The notes: a model not told the origin generated them from the sequence alone. 64,000 nt of DNA from Archangium violaceum (GCF_016887565.1 NZ_CP069396.1:6430001-6494000); one strand, 5' to 3'; shown: positions 17,404-26,632, numbered from the stretch's first letter. Translations and numbers: made by a program.

Positions 17404-19613
17404 AGCAGCTTGTCCAGGGTGATGGGGAGGTCCCTCACGCGCTTGCCGGTGGCGTGGAAGACTGCGTTGGCCACCGCGGCGGCGACGCCCGTGGTGCCAA
17501 TCTCTCCAATGCCCTTCACCCCCATGGGGTTGACGTGCGGATCCTTCTCGTCGACGAAGTGCACGTCGATGTCGGGCACGTCCGCCTGCACGGGCACGTG
17601 GTAGTCGGCCAGGTCCGCCGTCATCACCCGTCCCGTCCTCGGGTCGCGCAGCGTCTCCTCGGTGAGCGCCATGCCCAGGCCGAAGATGACGCCGCCGATG
17701 ATCTGGCTGCGCGCCGTCTTGGGGTTGAGGATGCGGCCGGCTCCCATGGCGGACACGATGCGGCTGACGCGCACCGTGCCCAGCGCCTCGTCCACACGCA
17801 CCTCGACGAAGTGGACGCCGAAGGCGTGCGAGGAGTACTTGCGCTCCTCCGGGAGGGGCGCCGCGTCGGCCTTGCCCTCCACGTGGGGCAGACCCTGGCG
17901 CGCCAGCAGCTGGGCATACGTCTCGCCCCGGCTCTTGTCCTTGAGCGAGAAGAGCCGTCCAGCCTCGGCGTCCACGTCCTTCTCGGCCAGCCCGTGCAGT
18001 GGCGAGGCCTTGTCCGCCACGGCGAGCTGCACCAGCTTGCGGCGCGCCTCGATGGCGGCGTTGCGGATGGCGGGCGTGGCGGAGGCCGTGGTGGACGAGC
18101 CACCCGCGAGCGGACCAGGCGGCAGCACCGTGTCACCCATCTCCGCGCGCACCTTCTCCGCGGGCAGCTTCAGCTCCTCGGCGGCCACCTGCGTGAAGAC
18201 GGTGTAGGCGCCGGTGCCCAGGTCGGAGCCGCCGCACTGCACCACCGCGGTGCCATCCGCCATCACCCGCGCCAGGGCGGAGGCGGGGCTGCGGAAGGCG
18301 GGGAAGGTGGCGGTGCCCATGCCCCAACCGATGAGCACGTCCCCGTCGCGCATCGAGCGCGGCTGCAGCGAGCGCTTCTTCCAGCCGAAGCGCTCGGCTC
18401 CCCAGCGGTAGCACTCCAGCAGCGACTTGCTGGACCAGGGGCGGCCATCCTCCGGATCCTTGTCCGCGTGGTTGATGCGCCGCAGCTCCAGCGGATCCAT
18501 CTTCAGCGCGTACGCCAGCTCGTCCATGGCGCTCTCGAGCGCATAGGTGCCGGGCGCCTCACCCGGGCCACGCATGAAGGTGGGGGTGGACGTGCTCAGC
18601 CGGACGATCTGCTGCGAGGCCGTCACGTTGGGGCACGCGTACAGCATGCCGCTGATGTTGGAGAAGGGCTCGTTGAAGCCGTCGTTCTCGGACGTCTCCG
18701 AGTAGCCCGTGTGGCGGATGGCGGTGAGCTTGCCCTTGGCGTCCGCGGCCAGCTCCACCTTCTGCAGCGTCTTGGGCCGGTAGCCCACGAGGGTGAACAT
18801 CTGCCGGCGGCTGAGCACCAGCTTCACCGGGCGGTTCACGGCCTTGGCGGCCATGATGCTCAGGATGAGGTGGGACCAGGGCAGCGCCTTGCACCCGAAG
18901 CCTCCACCCACGTAGCGCGAGATGATGCGGATGTTCTCCTGCGGCAGCCCGATGAGCCCGGCGATGAACTGGCGCGTGAAGAAGACGCCCTGGTTGGCGT
19001 CGTACACGGTGAGGTGCTCGGGGTCGTCCCACACCGCGATGGAGGCGTGGGGCTCCATGGGGTTGTGGTGCTCGGTGGGGGTGCGGTAGGTGGCCTCCAC
19101 GCGCACCTTGGCCGCCGCCAGCGCGGCCGCCGCGTCCCCGCGGGTGTGGCCCGGGGGCGGGCCGAACTGGGCCGGGGCCGGCTGCCCGTTCTCCAGCTCC
19201 GCCTCCATGTCCAGCTTGGCGGGCTTGTCCACGTAGAAGGTGCGCACCAGCGAGGCGGCGTGCGTGGCGCGCTCCAGCGTGTCGGCCACCACCAGGGCGA
19301 TGGGCTGGCCGTTGTAGAGCACCTCGCTGTCCTGCATCACCGTGAGCCGGGGCAGGATGGGCACGGCGGCGAACTTGTCCACGCCCGGCAGCTTGGGCGC
19401 GTTGCGTGGGGTGAGCACCGCGAGCACGCCGGGCGCCTTCTCCGCCTCCGCCGTCTGCATGCGCAGCACGCTGCCGCGCGGCACCGTGCTCTGCACGATG
19501 ACGGCGTAGGTCATGTTGGGCGGGTTGAACTCCGCGGCGTACTGCGCCTGGCCCGTCACCTTCAGCCGGCCGTCCACCCGATCCAGGGGCTGGCCGATGA
19601 TCTTGTCACTCAT
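17400..19613 (-). CDS. paoC: Molybdopterin-binding catalytic subunit of aldehyde oxidoreductase, PaoC-like
   Basis: A 737-residue xanthine-oxidase-family large subunit, close to the length of E. coli PaoC. The start MSDKIIGQPLDRVDGRLKVTG is typical. Other markers are GGGFGCKALPW, FMRGPGEAPGTYALESAMDELA (cofactor-binding loop), GSSTTASATPAIRNAA and the C-terminal GIGEIGTTGVAAAVANAV, which contains the catalytic glutamate. It has no signal of its own and should be co-exported with the Tat-bearing small subunit. Its ATG overlaps the stop of the FAD subunit by four bases. Substrate is inferred to be aldehydes, as for PaoABC; xanthine is less likely because the whole gene set matches Pao. Confidence 0.92.
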   Translation of the reverse strand: MSDKIIGQPLDRVDGRLKVTGQAQYAAEFNPPNMTYAVIVQSTVPRGSVLRMQTAEAEKAPGVLAVLTPRNAPKLPGVDKFAAVPILPRLTVMQDSEVLYNGQPIALVVADTLERATHAASLVRTFYVDKPAKLDMEAELENGQPAPAQFGPPPGHTRGDAAAALAAAKVRVEATYRTPTEHHNPMEPHASIAVWDDPEHLTVYDANQGVFFTRQFIAGLIGLPQENIRIISRYVGGGFGCKALPWSHLILSIMAAKAVNRPVKLVLSRRQMFTLVGYRPKTLQKVELAADAKGKLTAIRHTGYSETSENDGFNEPFSNISGMLYACPNVTASQQIVRLSTSTPTFMRGPGEAPGTYALESAMDELAYALKMDPLELRRINHADKDPEDGRPWSSKSLLECYRWGAERFGWKKRSLQPRSMRDGDVLIGWGMGTATFPAFRSPASALARVMADGTAVVQCGGSDLGTGAYTVFTQVAAEELKLPAEKVRAEMGDTVLPPGPLAGGSSTTASATPAIRNAAIEARRKLVQLAVADKASPLHGLAEKDVDAEAGRLFSLKDKSRGETYAQLLARQGLPHVEGKADAAPLPEERKYSSHAFGVHFVEVRVDEALGTVRVSRIVSAMGAGRILNPKTARSQIIGGVIFGLGMALTEETLRDPRTGRVMTADLADYHVPVQADVPDIDVHFVDEKDPHVNPMGVKGIGEIGTTGVAAAVANAVFHATGKRVRDLPITLDKLL

Positions 19614-20596
19614 GAGCGACCTCCCAGCGTCGTCAGGGCGCGCACGACGAGCCGCCGCGCCAGCTCCACCTTGAAACCATTGTGCTCGCGGGGACGGGCG
19701 CCCTCGAGCGCCGCCTCCGCCGCCGCCTTGAACACCTCGGGCGAGGGGGCCTGGCCAGCCAGCTTCTGCTCGGCGCCCAGGGCGCGCCACGGCTTGGTGC
19801 CCACGCCGCCCAGCGCCAGCCGGGCCTCGCGGATGCGTCCGCCCTCCACGTCGAGCACCGCGGCCACCGAGGCCAGGGCGAAGGCGTAGGAGGCGCGATC
19901 GCGCACCTTCATGTACAGCGAGCGGCGCGCGGCCGGCAGGGCCGGCAGGTCCACCGAGAGCACCAGCTCCCCGTGCTCCAGGGCCGTCTCGCGGTGGGGC
20001 GTGTTGCCCGGCAGCAGGTGCAGGTCGGTGAAGGGCAGGGTGCGCTCGCCCTTGGGTCCCTTGACGCGCACGGTGGCGCCCAGGGCGGCCAGGGGCACGC
20101 ACATGTCCGAGGGGTGCGTGGCGATGCACGCGTCGCTGGTGCCCAGCACCGCGTGGCCGCGGTTGATGCCCTCGAGCGCGGAGCAGCCCGAGCCGGGCTC
20201 GCGCTTGTTGCAGGGGGTGGCCGTGTCGCGGAAGTAGGAACAGCGGGTGCGCTGCAGGATGTTGCCGCCCACGGTGGCCATGTTGCGGATCTGCCCCGAG
20301 GCGCCCGCGAGCAGGGCCTGGGAGAGCACCGGGTAGCGCTCGCGGATGAGCGGGTGGTGGGCCACGTCGCTGTTGCGCGCGAGGGCGCCGAGGCGGATGC
20401 CGCCGTCGGGGAGCTCCTCGATCTTCGCCAGGGGAAGCTTGCGCACGTCCACCAGCGCGGCGGGGTTCTCCACCCCCAGCTTCATCAGATCCAACAGGCC
20501 CGTTCCGCCGGCCAGGAAGGAGGCCTCGGGCGCGCGGCTGACGCTGTCGACGCTGGAGTCCAACTCCAGCGACTGCACGTAGTTGAAGGGATTCAT
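19610..20596 (-). CDS. paoB: FAD/[4Fe-4S]-binding subunit of aldehyde oxidoreductase, PaoB-like
   Basis: A 328-residue medium subunit: the FAD-binding N-terminus (FLAGGTGLLDLMKLG, QIRNMATVGGNILQR) and CO-dehydrogenase-flavoprotein C-terminus. The segment TRCSYFRDTATPC followed by a third Cys in PGSGC is the extra iron-sulfur cluster loop that distinguishes PaoB/YagS from ordinary xanthine dehydrogenase FAD subunits. The sequence then matches the subfamily closely (GINRGHAVLGTSDACIATHPSDM). It passes electrons from the molybdenum subunit via FAD. The ATG at 20594-20596 lies 15 bases after the small-subunit stop. Confidence 0.92.
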   Translation of the reverse strand: MNPFNYVQSLELDSSVDSVSRAPEASFLAGGTGLLDLMKLGVENPAALVDVRKLPLAKIEELPDGGIRLGALARNSDVAHHPLIRERYPVLSQALLAGASGQIRNMATVGGNILQRTRCSYFRDTATPCNKREPGSGCSALEGINRGHAVLGTSDACIATHPSDMCVPLAALGATVRVKGPKGERTLPFTDLHLLPGNTPHRETALEHGELVLSVDLPALPAARRSLYMKVRDRASYAFALASVAAVLDVEGGRIREARLALGGVGTKPWRALGAEQKLAGQAPSPEVFKAAAEAALEGARPREHNGFKVELARRLVVRALTTLGGRS

Positions 20597-20611
20597 GCTC
20601 GGGACCTGGGG

Positions 20612-21307
20612 CTACAGCTTGGGCTTGGAGAGCTGCCGCACCTGCTGGATGGCGGCGACGATGTTGGGATAGGCGCTGCAGCGGCAGATGTTGCCGCTCA
20701 TGCACTCGCGCACGTCCGCGTCCGAGGGCCCACAGGGCTCGGACATGAGGCCGGCCGCGCTCATGAGCTGGCCGGGGGTGCAGTAGCCACACTGGAAGGC
20801 ATCGTTCTCCAGGAAGGCCTGCTGCAGCGGGTGCAGGGTGTCGCCCTTGGCGAGGCCCTCCACCGTGAGGACCTCCGCGCCCTGCTGCATGACGGCGAGC
20901 GACAGACAGCTCAGCTCGCGCCGGCCATCCACCAACACCGTGCAGGCACCGCACTGGCCGTGATCACAGCCCTTCTTGGTGCCGGTGAGCTGCATGCGCT
21001 CGCGCAGCGCGTCGAGCAGGCTGGTGCGCGGATCCACCTTCAGCGTCCGCTGCTGGCCGTTGATCTTCAGGGCCACCTCCACCTCGGAGGCAGGAGCGGG
21101 GGTGCTGGTGGTGGGGGCGGGGGTGGAGGGCGCGGAGCCCTCGGTGGCGGGGGCCACGTGGCCACAGGCCTCCAACAGGATGGCACTGCCCACCGTGGCC
21201 GCGGTGGCGGTGGCGAGGAATTCGCGGCGGGTGGCTCCCGGGGCCTCTGTTGTGAGGGCCTCCTGGGTTGCCAGCTCGTCCGGGGGGGTTTGCTTCGGGT
21301 CCGTCAT
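20612..21307 (-). CDS. paoA: Tat-exported [2Fe-2S] subunit of aldehyde oxidoreductase, PaoA-like
   Basis: A 231-residue small subunit, first gene of the operon. Residues 25-60 are a twin-arginine signal (TRREFLATATAATVGSAILLEACG), so the assembled complex is periplasmic. A low-complexity Pro/Thr/Ser linker follows (residues 55-75). The plant-type ferredoxin domain has GCDHGQCGACTVLV and CLS-type cysteines; the second cluster domain has CGYCTPGQLMSA and CMSGNICRCSAYPN. The same layout, including the Tat signal, is seen in E. coli PaoA. The alanine/Cys after the signal (LLEAC) could also allow lipidation, which would tether the complex; this is speculative. Confidence 0.92.
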   Translation of the reverse strand: MTDPKQTPPDELATQEALTTEAPGATRREFLATATAATVGSAILLEACGHVAPATEGSAPSTPAPTTSTPAPASEVEVALKINGQQRTLKVDPRTSLLDALRERMQLTGTKKGCDHGQCGACTVLVDGRRELSCLSLAVMQQGAEVLTVEGLAKGDTLHPLQQAFLENDAFQCGYCTPGQLMSAAGLMSEPCGPSDADVRECMSGNICRCSAYPNIVAAIQQVRQLSKPKL

Positions 21308-21424
21308 GGCGTCTCCATCGAGGAAGACAACAGGGACGGCTTTATAACGTACTCAACAGCAGCGTGGGGGACCGAGCTTGCCTGGGCGGTGGGGGCGCGG
21401 GGGTAGGCGCCGCACGCACCCGAT

Positions 21425-22360
21425 TCAAGGCTCTGGCTTCTCGGCCAGGGATGGGAAGGTCACACCGCCGAGCGTGACGGTTCGCGGCCCCTCCGCCTCC
21501 CAGAGCTTCAGGATGAAGGGTCCATCGGTCTGCACGTTCGTGGCTTGTACCTCGATGAAGAGAGTGCGGGTTTCGGTTGGGAGAATGGGGCCCAGGGGCC
21601 ACACGGAGCCCATCAGCTCCTGGCCCTTCGGACCCACCAGCTTCGCCCCTTGTGCGCTCCAGGGGGCCGCACCGTCCGGATTCGTCAATTCCACCAACAC
21701 GGCCATCTTTCCGGGAGCACGGCAGGCCAGGAGCTTCCACCCATTCAGTGTCTCTCCCTTGCGTTGAATGACATGGAGTCGTGAGCAGGGGATGCCCGCC
21801 TCGCCCATCATGCCGGAAGTGTAGAGACCGGTCAGGCCATCCGGCCTGTTCCGCTCCGCATGCAGCCGTCCGAGCTCCGCGCGCAGTCGTGCGTTCTCCT
21901 CGTAGGACTTCGTCAAGTCGGCTTGGATGGAGTCCACCGGACGCGGATGGCGGAAGAGATCCACCTGGCGTTCGGCAATCGCGGGATGAACGACCAACCG
22001 GAAGGTCGCACATGCCGGGGCCGCGCCATCCGCGAAGCACACCATCATCTTGCCGGGTTTTTCACCGTGCATCTTTTCCGAGGGGACGAGCGTGATGAGG
22101 CGCTTGCCAAGTGCCACCTCGAAACGTTCACGATTCTCCAGCGACATCTCGTCAGCGAGCACATCCGAGTCGAAGAGGAAGGTGGTGGGCTGTCCGGGGC
22201 TGAGCTGCACCTCGGACGCATCAGAGGTCCCCTCCGCCATCAACTCGATGCAGCGGCTCTCGCTTTCCCCAGACGGGGGGCACGTTCGCACGGTGGTGGA
22301 GGTGCCTGCCAGAAGTACCAGTGGCAGAACGATGGATGGCGATGCGAACACGGCGTTCAC
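21425..22360 (-). CDS. DUF2381 family protein (myxobacterial paralogous family)
   Basis: A 311-residue protein with a signal peptide (SPSIVLPLVLLAG, then Cys-containing TCPPSG), matching the myxobacteria-specific DUF2381 family by its layout: a beta-rich N-terminal half, a helical centre (IQADLTKSYEENARLRAELGR minus ends) and a beta-rich C-terminal half (VLVELTNPDG, WPLGPILPTETRTLFIEVQ). The role is unknown; an envelope location is inferred. The GTG start overlaps the kinase stop (GTGA), so the pair is translationally coupled. DUF2381 genes commonly sit beside Hanks kinases in these genomes. Confidence 0.85.
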   Translation of the reverse strand: MNAVFASPSIVLPLVLLAGTSTTVRTCPPSGESESRCIELMAEGTSDASEVQLSPGQPTTFLFDSDVLADEMSLENRERFEVALGKRLITLVPSEKMHGEKPGKMMVCFADGAAPACATFRLVVHPAIAERQVDLFRHPRPVDSIQADLTKSYEENARLRAELGRLHAERNRPDGLTGLYTSGMMGEAGIPCSRLHVIQRKGETLNGWKLLACRAPGKMAVLVELTNPDGAAPWSAQGAKLVGPKGQELMGSVWPLGPILPTETRTLFIEVQATNVQTDGPFILKLWEAEGPRTVTLGGVTFPSLAEKPEP

Positions 22361-24273
22361 TCGAAACCACGGACGGCCATCACGTCCGGCGCATTATCGA
22401 TACGGACGGAATCCGAGCCTCCGCTGGGCTCATGGACGACGCCTCTTCCACGGCCCCATCCATCCCACAGCTCGAAGCACACGGGAAACGGTTGCCCGTC
22501 CGCCTTCAAGTCACGCGCTTCGGTGAATCTGCCGAAGACGCGCTCCTTCCCGATGGTGAGTGTCCCCGAAAGGATGATGACGCCCGAACTCTCTCCTGGT
22601 CGGCGGGGTCCGAGCTGGGCGGAGATGGGGCCATCGCGAATGATGATGTCAGGAGGCCCCGCTTTGCCGAGATAGGCGGAGAACTTTTGCCCGACGCGAA
22701 CACCCAGCTTCTCCGCCATGGCCTCGACCGCACCGGCCGGACACGCAGCGGGTTCCGGAGTGGGCCGAACCTGTGGAGCGGGGCACGCCGCCAGGGTCGT
22801 ACAGATGGCTGCCGTCCCCAGGACCTTGCCTGCGGATCCGAGAGACTTCGTCTTCTTCTGCTGGGGCTTCTCTCCGAGGTCGTCCTTGCCAAGCATCGTG
22901 ATCATCACTGGCGCGGAGATGGAGTCCATCGTGGGCGCCGCGCCCTCTCCATCTGGAGGATCTGGTGGCTTCGCCGTGGACGCCACTTCGTGACCGGGCC
23001 CGGTTTGTCGCGTCGTGGCAGTGTTGGAGGACGTGTAGGGTGGCTCCGATACAGAAGTGAAGAGCGGCGAATGAGCGAACAGGAAGAGGCCGAGCACCAC
23101 TCCCGCAACGAGCCCGGCTGACGCGACAAGGCGACCGCGACGCCGCGACGCCGGAGGGGGTGGAACCGAGGTCTCGCTCGGTGCTTCCACTGAAGCCGTA
23201 GCTTGGGAGGCGGGCGGCGCGGTGGCAGGCTCGGGAGCATCTCCGGCCTTCTCCAGGAGCTTCCGCCCTCTCCGGCGCTTCTCCTTCCGCCAACGATGGA
23301 GCCAGCGCTTCGAGTCGTTTGCGTCCACCCGCGCAGGATCTTCCTCCGTTGTCCTGTCATGGGGTTCATCCGGATCGATCAGAGGGAGATCCCAGCTTCC
23401 GTCGAGCTCCGCCCCGGCCAGGGCGGCATCCAGTGCCGCGCAGAACTCCACCACGCTCGGGTAACGCGCCGCCGGCTCCTTCTCCAGCATGCGCATGCAG
23501 ATGTCGGAGAGTGCTCGCGGTACGCGCGGGTTGAGGAGGTGGGGCGCGATGGGCGTCTGGTGGAGTACGCGCTCGGCGAGCCCGCCGTCGTCTTCGTCCC
23601 CCCTGTCACCAAAGGGCAAGACGTCCGTCAGCAGCCAGTAGAACGTCACGCCGAGCGCCCACAGCTCGTCGGCCATGCTGTAATCGTAGCTCGCGGAGTC
23701 GTTCTCCCGGCTGAAGCGCCAGGCCTCCGGAGCTCGGAACTCGAGGGTGCCAGGAGGATGGCGCGCGCTGGTGATGGCCGGAGCCCCCATGAGCGTGCCC
23801 ACTCCGAAGTCGATCAGGAGCGGCCTCACGTTCACATCACGGATGATGATGTTGTCCGGCTTGAGATCTCGGTGCATGGCACCTTGCCGGAGCACCTCGC
23901 CGAGCGTCAGGGCGACATCCATCACGATGCGCGCGGATCTGCGGGCCGAGGGGTTCTCCTCCGAGGCGTACGCCTCCAGTGTTCGCCCTCCAGCGAATTC
24001 CATGACGATGTACCAATGCCCGGTGGAGGGCTCTGGCCAGTAGCCGCACCCGTAGAAGCGGACGACGTCGGGGTGATCCAGATGAAGCAGGATGCGGATC
24101 TCTCGCCGGACCCGTTCATGTAACAGGCGTCCCCGGAGGACCTTCACCGCGTAGAACTTCCCAGCGTGTTCGGCCTTGTAGACATGGCCGTAGCTGCCGG
24201 AGCCGAGCACCTCGACGATGCGGTACTGCCCGAGCAGCTCACCGACTTCGGGCAGCCTGTGGACCCATCCCAT
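22357..24273 (-). CDS. Transmembrane Hanks-type Ser/Thr protein kinase
   Basis: A 638-residue kinase with an intact active site: glycine loop LGSGSYGHVYKAE, Lys44 in YAVKVL, MHRDLKPDN with Asp136, LIDFGVG with Asp155, and APE at 181. The kinase domain ends near 290. A basic/proline-rich juxtamembrane region, one membrane helix (about 382-400, LVASAGLVAGVVLGLFLFA) and an outer C-terminal part follow. That part has a Cys/Pro segment and a compact domain from about 500 (PPDIIIRDGPISAQLG, SGVIILSGTLTIG) which may sense an envelope signal. It is coupled to the DUF2381 gene and divergent from the first XRE regulator. Confidence 0.93.
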   Translation of the reverse strand: MGWVHRLPEVGELLGQYRIVEVLGSGSYGHVYKAEHAGKFYAVKVLRGRLLHERVRREIRILLHLDHPDVVRFYGCGYWPEPSTGHWYIVMEFAGGRTLEAYASEENPSARRSARIVMDVALTLGEVLRQGAMHRDLKPDNIIIRDVNVRPLLIDFGVGTLMGAPAITSARHPPGTLEFRAPEAWRFSRENDSASYDYSMADELWALGVTFYWLLTDVLPFGDRGDEDDGGLAERVLHQTPIAPHLLNPRVPRALSDICMRMLEKEPAARYPSVVEFCAALDAALAGAELDGSWDLPLIDPDEPHDRTTEEDPARVDANDSKRWLHRWRKEKRRRGRKLLEKAGDAPEPATAPPASQATASVEAPSETSVPPPPASRRRGRLVASAGLVAGVVLGLFLFAHSPLFTSVSEPPYTSSNTATTRQTGPGHEVASTAKPPDPPDGEGAAPTMDSISAPVMITMLGKDDLGEKPQQKKTKSLGSAGKVLGTAAICTTLAACPAPQVRPTPEPAACPAGAVEAMAEKLGVRVGQKFSAYLGKAGPPDIIIRDGPISAQLGPRRPGESSGVIILSGTLTIGKERVFGRFTEARDLKADGQPFPVCFELWDGWGRGRGVVHEPSGGSDSVRIDNAPDVMAVRGFE

Positions 24274-24386
24274 GGCGCGGACCTCCGGGAACGCGGAGCC
24301 TGGTACCAGACCCCCTCAAGGGGCTTCGTTGACGGAGCGGCACTCCGAGGGCGCCGGCTCCGCGTTCATCGTGGTAGACGCCCTCC

Positions 24387-24758
24387 ATGGACACGGACAT
24401 TCAGCCAGCGCTGGGCGAGGTAGCGCGTGAAGCCCGCGAGCGTCTTGGTCTCACGCAGACCCAGGTCGCCAACAAGGTGGGACTCGTCCCTGGCGTTTAC
24501 GGGCGCATCGAGCGCGGGGACATGATGCCCAGTGTGCCGACCCTCCATCGCATCTGCCTCGTTCTGGGGATCTCCTCCGATGCGCTGCTGGGGTTGGACC
24601 CTTCGCGAGTCGTCGCCCGGGTGGACGAATCGCCCTCCGAGGAGAAGCTCCCCCCGGAATTGCGGCGCGTCCTTCATCAACTTCGGGCGTGGCCAGCGAA
24701 GCGGTTGAAGATGCTCAGCAGGGTCCTGACCTTGATCGCCTCCGAGACCGAGGACTGA
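24387..24758 (+). CDS. XRE-family helix-turn-helix regulator (paralogue 1)
   Basis: A 123-residue Cro/C1-type regulator. The helix-turn-helix occupies about residues 10-65 (AREARERLGLTQTQVANKVG then IERGDMMPSVPTLHRICLVLG). A short acidic linker and an amphipathic C-terminal helix pair (LPPELRRVLHQLRAWPAKRL) follow, probably for dimerisation. It is divergent from the transmembrane kinase across 113 bases and convergent with a second, similar regulator 19 bases away. No clear ribosome site precedes the ATG at 24387. A role in controlling the kinase/DUF2381 pair is inferred from position only. Confidence 0.85.
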   Translation: MDTDIQPALGEVAREARERLGLTQTQVANKVGLVPGVYGRIERGDMMPSVPTLHRICLVLGISSDALLGLDPSRVVARVDESPSEEKLPPELRRVLHQLRAWPAKRLKMLSRVLTLIASETED

Positions 24759-24777
24759 GACAGGTGGACTTCTCGGC

Positions 24778-25185
24778 TCACTCCGAGGGGTCCTCTGGCC
24801 GTTGTCCCGAGTATCTCAGCAGGGCGGTAGCCGTGCTGCCCACCACGGAGAGCTGCGCGGCATCCATCCGGCGCAGCGTCCGCAGCACCCGGCGCAACTC
24901 CGGGAGATCCTCCGCCTCGCGGTCGGGCTCCTCCGGCCAGGACGGAGCAGTCTCGGCGTCGAGCCCCAACATGGCATTGGCGTCCACGTGCAGTGTGCGG
25001 CACAGCTTGCGCAGGGTCGGCACGCTCGGGAGCATGTTCCCTCGTTCGATCCGGCCAAGCACCTCGGTCGCGAGCTCGACGCGCTCCGCGACATCGACCT
25101 GGGTCAGCTCCGCTCGCTTGCGTGCCTCGCGCAGTGTCTCTCCCAGGTGCATCGCCAGCCGATTCCTGTCTTTGTTTTCCATCAT
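24778..25185 (-). CDS. XRE-family helix-turn-helix regulator (paralogue 2)
   Basis: A 135-residue regulator, clearly a paralogue of the convergent neighbour: both contain GRIERG-(D/N)-M-(M/L)-PSVPTL in the recognition region, then a C/L-rich helix, the sequence LGLD, an acidic linker and an (E)LRRVL helix at the C-terminus. The helix-turn-helix is at about 15-75. Two ATG codons in tandem begin the gene at 25185 and 25182; the open frame extends much further upstream but in Arg/Ala-rich sequence that opposes the monooxygenase gene. The tail-to-tail layout suggests duplication with inversion. Confidence 0.85.
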   Translation of the reverse strand: MMENKDRNRLAMHLGETLREARKRAELTQVDVAERVELATEVLGRIERGNMLPSVPTLRKLCRTLHVDANAMLGLDAETAPSWPEEPDREAEDLPELRRVLRTLRRMDAAQLSVVGSTATALLRYSGQRPEDPSE

Positions 25186-25385
25186 GGGCGTGTGCTCGTC
25201 TCCTCGGGCGGGATATCGGGTCCGGCCATGTATCCCTTCTGTGTGCATGGTGGCCCGTGAGAGGAGGGGAGTGCTCTCATGGGTCACCCGCGTTCCACCC
25301 CGACAGGTAACACAGAAGGGCGGAGGATTGGAAGCCGCCTTACCGGGTAGGTCATCACTCCGGGCCAACCGGCCCGGGTAGGGCT

Positions 25386-26603
25386 TCACGGGAGCTGGGA
25401 CACCGGGACGCCGTAGCGCATCTCCACCTGGGTGACGCCCTGGCTGCTCTGATCCGCCTTCTTCATGAGCCGCAACACCAGGCCGAGCAGGGTGAACATG
25501 ATGTGCTCGACGAACATCGGGGCCATCACCATCCGGTGCACCCGCGTCTGCATGCCCTGGATCATGTCGGTCTCGGGCCGACGCTCGTCCTCGATCTTCT
25601 GGAAGACCCGCTCGTCGAGCGGCTGACCCGCGTGGATCGCATCGAGCAGGTGGTTGGCGGCTACGAGGCTGTCTCGGATCGCCAGGTTCAATCCCAATCC
25701 TCCCGAGGGAGACATCGTATGCGCGGCATCGCCCAGGAACAGGATCCCCGGGGCATGCCAGCGCTCGACGCGATCGACCACCACCCGCAGGAACTGGGAT
25801 TCGGTGCGCTCGTCGAGCTTCGCCTCGATGTGGGGCCGCAGCTTCTCGGGCACCGTCGGCAGCAACCGGCGGCGCAGCTCGGGCAGATCCTTTCGCAAGC
25901 CGCCGAGATCTCCAGGAGCGCTGTAGGCCACCTGCAGTCGCGACCGCGTCGTCGGGACGAAGACGACCACCACGCCCTTGCCGAACATGTGCACGTCGAC
26001 GCTCTCCGGGAGGGCCTCCGGCGTGTCCGAGAGATCGAAGCGCAGCCACACCACGTCCGCGGGAACCTGCGTCGTCTGGACCTGGAGCCCCACGTCCCTG
26101 CGCAGCCCGCTGTTCCGGCCGCTGCAGTCCACGAAGAGATCGCCCTCGACACGGCCCTCGATGCCTTCCCGCCGCGTCTTCAGCGCCACCACCCGGCCAT
26201 CCTCACGGATCGTCTGGAGGGCCGTGGTGCCGAAGTCCAGCTGGTAATGGGGATGGCGGCCGCACAGCTCGTGCAGCAGTTGCAGCAGCCCCGCCTGGGA
26301 GACCAGCGAGCCTCGCTCCTTTCCACCCGGGACCATCACCCGCCGGGTCCGCCCGACGAACAGCCGTCGCTCGACGTTCGGGAGCGCCAGCTTCCGCTCC
26401 ACCAGCAGCGGGAGGATACCGAGCTTCTCCAGCGGGGCGAGCGCCGAGGGTTGCAGCAGCTCGCCGCGGAACTCGCGCTCGAAGTCGGGATGCCGCTCGA
26501 GCACCCGTACCGGGACACCATTCGTCACCAACTGGTAGGCGAGCAGCATTCCGGCGGGACCCGCACCAACGATGACGACCTGGGGATTCGTTTTCTGAGA
26601 CAT
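25386..26603 (-). CDS. FAD-dependent monooxygenase (PHBH fold)
   Basis: A 405-residue flavoprotein of the p-hydroxybenzoate hydroxylase class: N-terminal dinucleotide fold VVIVGAGPAGMLLAYQL, FVDCSGRNSGLRR in the middle and the second FAD motif FLGDAAHTMSPSGGLGLNLA. Such enzymes hydroxylate aromatic or polyketide-type substrates with NAD(P)H and oxygen. The C-terminal 60 residues contain a hydrophobic stretch (HIMFTLLGLVLRLM) that may touch the membrane, as in geranylgeranyl-reductase or squalene-epoxidase-like relatives. The ATG at 26601-26603 begins the conserved strand directly. It is divergent from the PLP enzyme by 29 bases. Substrate unknown. Confidence 0.85.
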   Translation of the reverse strand: MSQKTNPQVVIVGAGPAGMLLAYQLVTNGVPVRVLERHPDFEREFRGELLQPSALAPLEKLGILPLLVERKLALPNVERRLFVGRTRRVMVPGGKERGSLVSQAGLLQLLHELCGRHPHYQLDFGTTALQTIREDGRVVALKTRREGIEGRVEGDLFVDCSGRNSGLRRDVGLQVQTTQVPADVVWLRFDLSDTPEALPESVDVHMFGKGVVVVFVPTTRSRLQVAYSAPGDLGGLRKDLPELRRRLLPTVPEKLRPHIEAKLDERTESQFLRVVVDRVERWHAPGILFLGDAAHTMSPSGGLGLNLAIRDSLVAANHLLDAIHAGQPLDERVFQKIEDERRPETDMIQGMQTRVHRMVMAPMFVEHIMFTLLGLVLRLMKKADQSSQGVTQVEMRYGVPVSQLP

Positions 26604-26632
26604 TGGGCGGACTGTACCCAACGAGGTGATCG

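Noticed and set aside
24778-25185. XRE pair as a toxin-antitoxin module
   Set aside because: Both partners are similar HTH proteins and neither resembles a toxin; the convergent layout is also atypical.
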